From Nectonema munidae (Eukaryota > Nematomorpha > Nectonematoida > Nectonematidae): a stretch of DNA of 64,000 nt. Positions 24,309 through 35,400 of the stretch are shown in pieces; position 1 is the stretch's first letter, and each line of letters begins with the position of its first letter. The position numbers and the translations under genes are program-made. The notes below the pieces were generated by a model, which was given only the letters and a program-made list of their open reading frames with translations, did no database searches and was not told where the DNA came from. The DNA is taken from positions 214,105-278,104 of the forward strand of contig JAUIRK010000388.1 of assembly GCA_030549495.1 (NCBI GenBank). The letters run 5' to 3'.

Positions 24309-25629
24309 ACAAAAGATCCTTTGTAATATTATCATTCAATTAAATTTTTATTTTTCTCGATTGAGAGAGAGTTTTCAAAACTCACAAAGTGCCACCGCAT
24401 TCTAAACAGCAACGAAACATATCAACGCGTATTCCCCATGCAAAAAGAGAGGGAGCAATATTACTTTATTTTTATATAGGTTGGTTATATATCAAAAAAT
24501 CTCAATGGTTGCTTCTTTTCAATACAATTCTCATTCTTTTCATTCAAATTTTACAAAAACGAAAAAATTTCCCGAAAAAGAAATTCACATCAGGTGAAAT
24601 TTAAACAGCACGAATTATAAAGTTTATACTTTTAAATATTACCAGTGAACGATGAAAGCTATGTGAACGATGAAAGCTATGTGAACGTTTGCAAAATGAA
24701 AAATCGAAAAACCTTACTGAAAAACCACTTTACGAAAGTAAATAATTTAAATGATTTCTTTTCTCTGAATTTCATATTCTTATTTTTAGAAACAAAAAAG
24801 TGGCATCAAATTTTTGTTTATGAGAAAAGTTCTTTTTTATATCTCCGCTCTTCTTTACTTGCTCACTTTGCCTTTTTCACTTTACAAAATTGAATTCAAT
24901 TTAAACCCAAAAATAATACACCAGTCGTAAGCAAATTTCTTACAATTCAGTTATCTTAAACTTTGAAAAGACTTTCCTTCTCTTTACGAAAGTTCTAATA
25001 AAATCTTGCAATTAAAATGTAGGGATACAAGTTTACTTAAAATAGTTAAAATTATTTAGTTGTTGACTCTTGGATCAATTAGTTCAGAATAAAAGTGGAA
25101 TCAGTTTCAGAGTAAGCAATATTTTAAGATGAAAGACAAGAAGTCGTAACTCTCAGAATACAAACATATATTTTTTTTAATTTATTTTACACAATATTTT
25201 TTAAACACCCCATAGACCTATTTATTCAGCCACCATATAAGTTATTAGACAGAAGTTGAATACCTGAAATTAGAAGTAGGTTAAAAATAATTTGAAAATG
25301 GTTTTTATCCTTTTTTCTCTTGATCTAAAATAAATTTCTTCAAATTTTCACTCTAAAAATTTTAATATTTATAGGCAAGGATTGCGTTGTAATAAAAGAA
25401 AGAAAAAATTTCATTAAAATTATAAAATTGGATTCGGTGTAAAAATAATTTTGATGAATGTTCTCATGAATATATTAAAAAATCAAAATAAAAAAAACTG
25501 TACACATTAGTATGTGCAAATCTACTATTTTTATTTACATTCTCAACTCAGTAACACTGTTTTTGAAACTAAAGTGCCCTCAAAATATACTATTTGTGCT
25601 TTGCTTGCGTCAGCAAGATCGTTGTTTTT
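24309..25629. other. no gene recognised; one microtandem
   Basis: AT-rich sequence. An 18-bp unit (GTGAACGATGAAAGCTAT) is repeated about twice at 24645-24688. Open frames at 24389-24604 and 24645-24893 have no recognisable domain. Confidence 0.45.
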
Positions 25630-25767
25630 CCCATGTTTGCGATTTATGTGTGATCTAATAATAAAGCCATGCTGAAAAAAAAAATTTTTGCAATTAAAAT
25701 TGCAGTTTTAAAATTTTTTTTTTGCAGCATGGCTTTATTATTAGATCACACATAAGTCGAAACCATA
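25630..25767. repeat. near-perfect palindrome (long hairpin)
   Basis: The left arm, with TTATGTGTGATC and AATAATAAAGCCATGCTG, is mirrored by CAGCATGGCTTTATTATT and GATCACACATAA. The inner arms (25644-25674 against 25725-25755) pair without mismatch, and weaker pairing continues to about 25630 and 25767. The centre is A/T-rich with a small asymmetry. It could be a palindromic MITE (TA lies at both arm ends), a structured RNA source, or an inverted duplication. Confidence 0.8.
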
Positions 25768-25976
25768 AATGAAGTTGTCTTAGTTTTGACAAGAAAAATA
25801 AAAGTATCGTTAGTTTTGGGTTTAACCTTTTCTTCCTCCATGTAAAAATGATAGAAAACAAAATTTTACTTTTGATTGGATAAAAATTCAACCATTCAAA
25901 CCCATTTTAAATGTAATTGCAAGGAATAATAGCAAAGACGTGATTCATTTATTCAAAAACTATTAACTTTTCACAG

Positions 25977-26463
25977 GCAAGAAGTTATTACAAGCTTACA
26001 AAGTACGTCAAATCTTATAAATTTCTTAAACACAAGCGTATTTGGCTGTGAAAAATTGCTACAAGAAGGTGCCAATGAATACGTGGAAAAAAAAGTTTTT
26101 ACGCATTTCAACAACTTCTCCCTTTTAACACAAAACGTATCCAGGAAGATAAATGAAAAACTAATTTCAGATTCCATGCAAAAAACTCTATTTTCCTTCA
26201 AGTTACCTTTCAACATTATGCTGCTATTTTTGATAAGCCTCCTACTTGTGAGGAATAAGGAAAAAGACACAAAATTCATTGTACATCTTATTTACCTCAA
26301 TATCTGCATTTCAAAATTCATACAAAATATGATCATTCACCTCATGCAAAATTCTTCTTTTGTATTTAATTTAAGGCCTCTTTTTCGTAATGGAGATTCT
26401 CTTGTGAATTTTACTGATCAATACACCGTTATATTGATTTTTTACTGGCTAAGTTACTTTTGA
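25977..26463 (+). CDS. candidate 3' exon, unrecognised protein with membrane segment
   Basis: A splice-acceptor-like site (pyrimidine-rich stretch ending TTTTCACAG) at 25976 opens into a frame of about 160 codons from 25978 to the stop at 26461-26463. An AATAAA overlaps the stop. The predicted peptide contains a hydrophobic stretch, LPFNIMLLFLISLLLV, flanked by polar sequence, and ends in another hydrophobic segment (YTVILIFYWLSYF). No family was recognised and no partner exon was found. Long open frames do occur by chance here, so this is a weak candidate. Confidence 0.25.
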
Positions 26464-26469
26464 ATAAAT

Positions 26470-27059
26470 GATTTGGAGGTAGATCATAAAGCTTTATAGA
26501 GATTGTACACGAAATTTAGTTTAATTAATTATTATATACTATGATCTTCGATCACAAGCAGTGAGTAAGTATAATTTTAACACGCTTCACATGACAAAAG
26601 TATTAAAAATTGTAATCAAATACATAATGTATAGAAATAAATGTGCATTCAAGTTCGGTGATCAATGTTTTGTTAACAAAGAAAAATAAGCTAGCCAAAT
26701 GAATGATATAATAATGTAAAGTTGAATATACACATAGAGCGAAGATTTAAAGGAAAAATGATTTAGATGAAGAGTCAAAAAGATAAAATTATTTTGTAAG
26801 ATTAGGCTGTTTTATTTTTCTTACAATTAGTTAAAGGTCTTTTAATTAGGAAATATTATCTGAATAATACATATTGTTTTGACGCAGTCATAAAAATATT
26901 GAAAAAATAGAGCTGTAGTCAAAATTATTTCCACAGAAGCTTATGTATTCATTTAAGATATTAAAATTTTTTCTCAAGTTGGATATAAAATAATGTACAA
27001 TTTGTTAAATCGAAAACTTTCATCAGTTTTAAAACTACAAATAGTATCACAGCAAAAAA
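26470..27059. other. no feature recognised
   Basis: AT-rich region downstream of the arginine kinase 3' end. No gene seen. Confidence 0.4.
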
Positions 27060-27065
27060 TTTATT
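27060..27065 (-). promoter_or_regulatory. candidate polyadenylation signal of arginine kinase
   Basis: Reading the minus strand, AATAAA lies about 118 bp beyond the kinase stop codon, a normal spacing for a 3' end signal. Confidence 0.5.
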
Positions 27066-27182
27066 GAGAAGAAAAAATCATGATAAACAGAAATAAAAAC
27101 GTTTAGAAATTCTTCGAAAGATTTGAAAGTAAAAGCAGCATAATGCAAAAAACACGCTCAAAATTCGCTGCAATAATCCATT

Positions 27183-27334
27183 TCATTTTTTCTCGAGATC
27201 CATTTCCTTTTTAATCAATACTTTAATTCCGTCAAACATTTGTTTTACAGCTTCATGCTCAGTTAATCCAAGTCGTCTTTTATTCGAAATGTCAACCACA
27301 CCACCCTTTGTTTCTGTATGCTCACCAAATGTTC
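27183..27334 (-). CDS. arginine kinase exon 7 and stop
   Basis: It encodes [40 protein letters not shown] and the C-terminus KKEMDLEKK, stop TGA at 27183-27185. Glu314 and His315 equivalents are kept, but the loop residue usually Arg (312) is Phe. Confidence 0.95.
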
Positions 27335-29385
27335 CTAATGTTAAAATAAAATATATTTATTAGAATCAACTTGTAAGATTTTATTGGATCATTCTAAAAT
27401 TATAAGTGTCGTGAATGATTTAATGTAATAATAATAGTATATTTTTAGTTTTGACATTATTTTGTAAAAAATTTTTTAATAAAAATAAAATAAAATTAAA
27501 ATTCACAATTACAACAAAAATGCTTACTCATAAAACAGAAGCCCTCAAAACCTTAGCACAAACTTTTCAAACTTCGAAAGACTCAAAATTCGTTTCTGTC
27601 AAAATTTTTAATCTATCGCATAAACTTGAACGCTAGATTTTGTTGTATATTGTAATCATTCATAATAAAAAAGGCCGAATCGATATGAAATTCAAAATGA
27701 CAATAGGTTATTCCATTTGATTGGGAAAGAAGATATTTTATAGTGTAGCAGAACTTACGACATTTTTAGATGTGAAATCAACATGAAGTGTAACTTTTCG
27801 AAATATACAGAGAGATGTAAGCGAGTTTTAAATGAAACACAGATATGATGAGTTTATATTATCATTAGAGTTTTAAAGATTAAAACCTAAGCACACCATG
27901 TAAAGGTCAGGAAATCATAATCTAAAATCTATATGTATAAAATGCATTACATTTACAATACGAAGTCGTATTTAAGAATACCATACTAAATTTACAACCA
28001 TTAGTCATGAAATATATGAACGAAATAGTAAAAACGATCCATAAGAAAATATAAACGTTGTTTTATTTTAGTAAAAAGCGATTTCAGCTTAATAATACTC
28101 TAACTAGTGTTCTTCTAAGTGGAAGTTTTTCCACCAGTAGCAATATGTTCGACTAAACAAAGTTCACTGTGTATATGTTTGCATATATATTATATTAATT
28201 AAAAAAGACACACCTCTAACTTGAAGATGCATATCGGAACACATCTTTTTGAAGTTTGGATCTTGAGAAATAAGTGGCAATTTAATATGCACACTAGCCC
28301 GGATGGTTGTTCCAAGGTTAGTTGGACAGAATGTCAAAAAGCCATACTTATCATGATGATAAAATGGCAGTGACTCTTCAATTTTGTTGGCTGCCTAAAC
28401 AAAATAATATTCGGGCTTATAGAAAAAAAACATAAATGTAAAATTTTATTCAAAATAAAATCCCCATTTTTTTAATATTCTTTCTCTGATAACTCGGTGT
28501 TTATATTTATCATTACAAATAAAACACGTGTATAAATTACAGTAGACCCTCGTTAAGTCGGATTACATGGGGGAGAAGGGTGTCCGACTATGCCGATTGT
28601 CCGACATAACATATGGTCTACTATATATATGTATATGGGAGAAACAGTATTTCAAATTGGACGCATTTATAGCCACAATAAGCTTTGGAACAAGGTCAAA
28701 ATTTAGAATGATCGCGAACTACCTATGGAGTAAAATAATAAAATGGCTGCTTGTAAGCCAAAGCGAAATTAAAAAAGTCAATGAAAAAGACGCCTTGTCA
28801 GCCTATGAGGGCAAACATTTGTATTCTCGCTCACGGTCCGACTTATCCGATATCCGAGTTGGCAGGGTCCGCGTTAACGAGCGTCTACTGTATATTGTTG
28901 TACTAATTTTTAAACAATTTTACTCTAAAAAGTGGCATGTTAAAAAGAGTCCCATTCATATATTTTTAAATAAAGATACGATATAATCTTGACTTATTTA
29001 ATAAATTATGTTATGTTCCATTTACATTAAAGTCAACTCTATAAAAAACTCATCCATGGTTTCTTTTTTACACCCCCTCCTTCTTTATTCTACCGTCTAA
29101 CAATATTTTTCCTAACCAAAAACTTTCTTATAAACTTTTTTTGTAATATAAATAAGAAATCTTAAATTTAAAAGATAAAGGTACCGTGGGGTGTTAATCG
29201 ATAAGGCACAATTGCGCCGCTTATAACAAACTATGAGAAAAGTAGGCTTGATGCGGGATCGAACCGAAGACCTTGAGTTATTGTAACCCAGTATCTAACC
29301 AACCTTACTCACGCCAAGTTTAAAAAATGATAAATAATATAATAGTAAAAAATATAATTTAAATCTAAAAAAAAAAAAAATTATT

Positions 29386-29416
<31 letters not shown>

Positions 29417-32400
29417 AAAAACCCCCCCCCCAAGAAAAGTACTAATTGTTTATTTTCATTTCCTCCTTCATTATCATAGCATGATGTCTTAATGATGACA
29501 AAATGTCATCTTTGAGTTCTTTTTAGGAACATTTATATATATATTATATATAAATAATAATTATTTTAATAGAAAATTTTATAGTCAAAATCATTTAAAA
29601 AACACTTGGTGGGCCTCAAAAATATTAAACGAGAATATCTCAATGAAATGTGGCAATGTTCATTTCTCATACTTCCACTTTCTAATGCAGTTTAGCATAA
29701 AATTTCCTTGAAATCGCTCTTTAAATAACTTGGCTAAAACATAATAAAATGATTTAATGAAGTATACTGTGACAAGTCTTTTATAAATCTGACCAAGATT
29801 TCCCCCTTTTTGCATGGAAATAATCCTCATGTGGTCTTCTTCGTTGAGCCAAACTAAAAACGTTTTGTTTTTATTATAAAAGATTCCTCTTCCGCAAGGC
29901 CAGTTTCTATATCCTCCAGCACTCATTAAGAATCTAGAAATGGAAAAAAAGTTGATGTCTGTCTATGATAAAAAAAAAGAGATCCTTTTACCTATCCTCT
30001 TTTTGAAACAAAAAGTGGTCATCTCTTAACTGAGCTTCAACGTCCGGTTTCATACCTAAACATTAAATTATTATTAATTTATATTTAAAATGTAAAAATG
30101 ATTAATTGATTGATAATAATAATTAGTCTTAATTTTTTTATTGTTTATTATATAACCGTTTTTTAAAGAACAAAAATTCCTTCCTTATAAAAAACATAGA
30201 ATTAAAAATAAAGATAAGAATTTGCATAAAAAATTCTTGTTCTAATATTTGTCAAAATCTAACTTGTGCTAAAAACAATTTAAATTTAAGCATTTTTTCT
30301 CATGCAATTTGAAGTAGTCACCTAAATACTAGATAAGTTTTAAATTATTATTAGGAAATAGCACAAGTAGTGATGAAAAAACAATCTCCTATCATATATA
30401 AAAAAATAGGCAAATTATATTCATTAAAATTTTTACCCTGCAAAGGATAGTAAGTTCCAGCAAGATCGCCAGGCAAACCTGAAAGAGCCTTATGTACTTT
30501 TGATTCAAGATCCAAAACTTGCTAAATTATAAATAAATCGAAAAGATACTCATATAGATTCTAAATCAAGTATTCAACTTACTTCTTTGCTAATGATAGG
30601 AGCAAAAGGATATCCCTTAATACTTCTACCAATTCTGACTCTAGTTGAGATAATATACTTTCCACTAGGATCCAGATCAGGAAATTCTTTTTCCAAGCCC
30701 TCAACATTGCCAAAGTCTTTAGCAGGTTGACTGGTAGATCCATGGTATGCTTTGATAACCGGTTCAAATAACTTAGTGAACACATCATAACTTTCTGCAT
30801 CTGGAGCATAAAGACCAACCGAGGAATCGGGGTTCTCAATAACTTAAAAATTAATATGCACGTGTTTCAAAAAATATATTCAAATAATTTCTAAACAAAA
30901 GTATTGCTGATTCTTAAGCACATTTACAATTGTAAAAAACTATTTTCTTCATATAAAAAAGTTAAAATATTAAATGTGTGAAATAATCTTAACTATAACT
31001 AAAAAATAACTCTAGAACTTTTTAATATATATAGAAGAAGCCGAATATTATCATCAGTCTGGGACTGCCTCTTTTGGATAACAGTTACCGTGCTAATAAC
31101 ATTAAGCAGCAGAGAATATAATATTAAAAGCAGTGATTTAAAAACTTGGCCATTCATATCGCTACTTGATTGGCAATAAAAAACATTGAACCAAATATTT
31201 AAGGATAAAAAAAAGTATTCATTTTTTAAATACCTTATTTACAAATATTCAAACTTATTTCAAAAAGTGTTTTTTGGGTAAAATAATCCTGAATGTTGTT
31301 TATCGTTTGCTTTCATTAAAATTAAAATTTGAACATTTCAACTTAAGGTAAACCGCAAACGGATTTTTTGTCACCCTGCTCTTGAAAATTTGTTGCTCTA
31401 AGATGCACATACCAACGGAGGAAATATAGAGATCGTCCACTTGGGCATTACATGGACGAGTTCTTAAAATCTCCTCTTTCGCATTTACATTCGCTCATTT
31501 TCTTCGGGAGATTTAATAGCCGTTATCAATTCTCATTAATTTTATTGCACGACAACACTGAAATTATTTTTCGACAATTTAACACTGTAAATTTTTTGAT
31601 TTTCTGATAGGGATTACACTTTTTTATTAGTTTTAATAAATCTTTTGTAAGTTGAGTCAAATAAATTTATAAAAATATTTTTCAAATGCTTATTTATTCT
31701 GATAAAAAATGAAAAATAAAATTAACCAATTTTATACATATAAATGTCTTAAGATCTTTAAATATTGTTACATAACAGAATGTTTCTTGGAGCATTGCAA
31801 TAGGAAAGTTTTCTTCATACAAATTTCGATAACACAAAACGGTTGATAAAATTATCCGTGATTATTACAAGTCGCTTTCTACTGTATACAGAATTGTTCA
31901 AGTAATCTTATACAAGATTCTTTATCTTAGATTAGAATGATTTTTAAATATTAGGAAAATTAAAGTACAGTTTGTGTATAACGTCTATGTATCGATAAAA
32001 CCAAAAAATAAATGACTATATAGCATACGCAAAACCGATAGCCACAATGAAGCAACTAAGACAAAATTATTTTTGGAAAACTAAAACTACTTGTATATAA
32101 CATCATTTTCCCATTACTTTTAGAAACAATAGTTACTTCATTTGCCAAATTTAAAAATAAAGAAAATCGGCAAAAAAAAATTCATAAAAATGTAAAATAC
32201 GAAATTTAAATTAAGGGTGTTTAGAATTTTATTTAAAATTAAACTCGTGGTAAAATTTTGATTGCTTAGTCCATTTAATAGAAATAATTAAAATAAAGTA
32301 GAAAAACAAGCAAAATCAAATGCTTGATTTTATAGAAATTGTTACAGTTGAGATGGTGAAATTAGGGCAAAAATATTTTTTCTAGTGATAAATGTAATGA

Positions 32401-35400
32401 AGATATTGAATGCGAAAGATAAACGTAAAGCATATGAAAGGCGATTCAGAATAGGATTTAATTAAACACAAACGTTTGATCTTGAACACATGTGATTTTA
32501 AACTATCTTGATCATGAACAATACACTTAAAATTGGCAAAGATCAAAGTGGAGGAGATATAAAGCAAAGCAACGCCATTTTATATTATTTCTCATATTAA
32601 TTATCCAATTAACTTGACAAGCTACGCATAATAATGATGTCCTCATTTATCATTCATAATAGCTAATGAAGTTTTTTTGAAAATGGTGGCATATTTGGTG
32701 AAAACAGCGAAAAAGGACCGTTATTTCGAAACACCGTGATTAAAACCACATGTATATAATGTAAAAACGCAAAATCCACTATTTTGAAAGTGGGCATATA
32801 TCTGCCTAAAAAAAGATTTTTCCAATCAACAGTTCAATTTTATTATTTGATACTTTATATATTTTTATGAAATTGATTATTCCTTCACAGTACACAAGCT
32901 GAAATTAACCAAAGGTTTGTCAAAACGCATTTAATATATAGCACCAACAGATTAACCTCATTTTTTCATCTTTATTCCTATATTATTATTACATAATAAA
33001 TATTCTATTTATCTCAACTTTATTTAACTCGATGCTTCTAAAGTTACGGTGCGGATTATCCACACATATTAGGTGACCCTGGAAATACTTGCTTATATTT
33101 GCGTGGGGCTTATCCACGTTAGCGGATTAAACACGAGTCTTTACGGTATTTAAAGCGAACGATTTTCATTTCTTGGTGAACATGTATCACACTGATCCTC
33201 TAGGGATTAACATTGCGATCTCAATTTTATAATTGAAGTGTTTGTTTCATTTTCCATTATTTAACGTGTACTTTTAAAATTTTTCAAAAAATGTAACATT
33301 TCAACTTGAGGTAAAAACCTTAAAATGGAATCCATTAATTTATTTCTGAAATTGATAATGTTAATACGATGTTGTTTTTAAACAATATTTTAAATAATAA
33401 TTCTAAAATAAAAAGGTAAATACAAGGATGAACATATAAATTTAATAGGTGTTTTCCTAGAAAGGCTAAATCATAGCATTTATTATAACTTAAAGGTTAT
33501 GGTCTATTAATAGACAGAAAATGACGTATGTAAAGTAGAGAGGTAAAAAATTATGATTTAAATATAAAATAAAGCTAATGAAATTTAAAAATTAAATACT
33601 TTGAAATTATACATAAAAATTTCAGTATGCAAAATTTCCGTAAATTATAATTTAAGATATTTTATGAGATTTTGTTAATAGTGAGATTATTATGCAGCTG
33701 CACTGCATATAGCTATATTTGCCCATGTACTGAAAAGGTAAATGTTCCTTGGAGTGTTCTCATTGTAAAGGAAGAATTACCCCGTTTGCATTGGAGCAAG
33801 ATTTGATGTTGGATTTGTACTCAAGATACCTAGCTATGATACCAAATCTAGGGCAACCGTACTCAAACGACCAAACTATATAATAAAGTCATCCAGGAAA
33901 AGAATAATTCAAAGCTGTTTAGTCAAAAAATTCATTTAAATGTTTTTCCTTTCTCTAAAAAAATAGGCAAAAAACCAGCGTGGAAAAAGATTGGATCGGT
34001 CGGCGGCTGTTTTCACTGGATCCGCTCTCGCTCAACACTTGCAAAATCAAATTTATAGATTTTTTGCCTTTGACATCAGATTTGTTAGTTAGTATTAAAT
34101 TATTTTTAATTAAATTGTATACAGATACAATAAATTCTTTTTAAGAAACTATAGAAAATATTTTAGAAGAAAATTCATCCTGGCATTTAGATCTACTCGG
34201 ATTTTAAAGTTGTATTAAAATTTATCATTTTAGTCTAGCATTCTGTGTTTACAATTCATGGAAAAGGTTGAGAAATTAAATAAAACAGAAGAATAAATTT
34301 TTTTTATCAAACAACAAAGTTGTTTATGAATAGGAAAATAAAATTAAAACCAAACACGAAAATATAATTTAGGGTAAATTTAGTTTTGGATTAGATAAAA
34401 AGGTTATAAATAATAATTTTAAAATCTTTTTGAAGACGACACTCAACAACAAATACAAACCAAGAAGACATTTTAATAAATTACGTTGAAGAAAATTGAT
34501 CAAAGGCTTTGCGTTGCAACATAAAGCAGAAACGTATAGGAATTTTATATACAGTATATTTGAATATAAGTCGAGGTTCTTTTCATTTAAAAATAGCTTC
34601 AATTTGTTACCTCAACTTATATTCAAGTCAGTAGTGAAAACAATAATAGAGATCATACATGGTATCAATTCACACTTCAATTAGCTTTAGCACATTTTCA
34701 CGCGCGATTTCTGATTGGTAAAATGTTAATAGGATTAAAAGCCATCAAAGAAATTGTTTATTTTCGAGTTCAAATTGAGTAGTTCAACAGGTCAGTTTTA
34801 ATTAGTTTTAGTGAACACCTGTATTACCACACTTTTCAAAAGCGAAAACGTTCTGCCTATGATGCAGCTTTCAAGCTGAAAGTGATGAAGTATGCTACTG
34901 CGCAGAACAACAAAAAAACAGCGAGAGAATTTGACGCGTGTGATAAGCAGCTCGTTCGTGATTAGAAGAACCCTGATAGTCAAGTAGCAGAAATGACAAA
35001 CAAAACAAGGAGGACTCTCGCAGACATTCAACCTCTCATGCAAACGATGAAGGTGTTCTTCGGGACTGGATAGTGAACCACCGACAGAATGGATTTGTTG
35101 TCACAGGAACTGCAATTCGTGTTCATGCCCAGAGTATTTTCAGTGATCTTTATGAACGGACATGAACCTTCTCTTCGTTTTGGCATAAAAAAAAATTGGG
35201 TCATAAAGTCACTCAATTTCAGTGTCCTGTCATCAAACTACAGAATCTTCATAATTATCAACTTTCGTGTGACAATATGGAGGAGACCTGCGTTTTCTTC
35301 GACCTTCCCGGCAACAGAACTGTGCATCGCAGTTGGTGACAAAACAGTCTTTATCAGAACCACAAGAAATGAAAAATCAGTGCGCGCGCAGATGGTAGCA

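Noticed and set aside
28567-28986. 139-codon open frame as a gene
   Set aside because: It runs through both ends of a pogo-type MITE and has no domain. It is a by-product of the repeat.
29768-29933. Loss of the arginine kinase catalytic cysteine
   Set aside because: At first the GGYRNWPCG segment looked like the active-site region. The reactive Cys is in CPTNLGT of exon 6 and is present. The changed residue aligns with Cys201, which is conserved but not catalytic.
33020-33147. A second pogo-type MITE in arginine kinase intron 1
   Set aside because: The right side resembles a pogo end, but the left side does not give a convincing inverted match, so it was not listed as a separate element.
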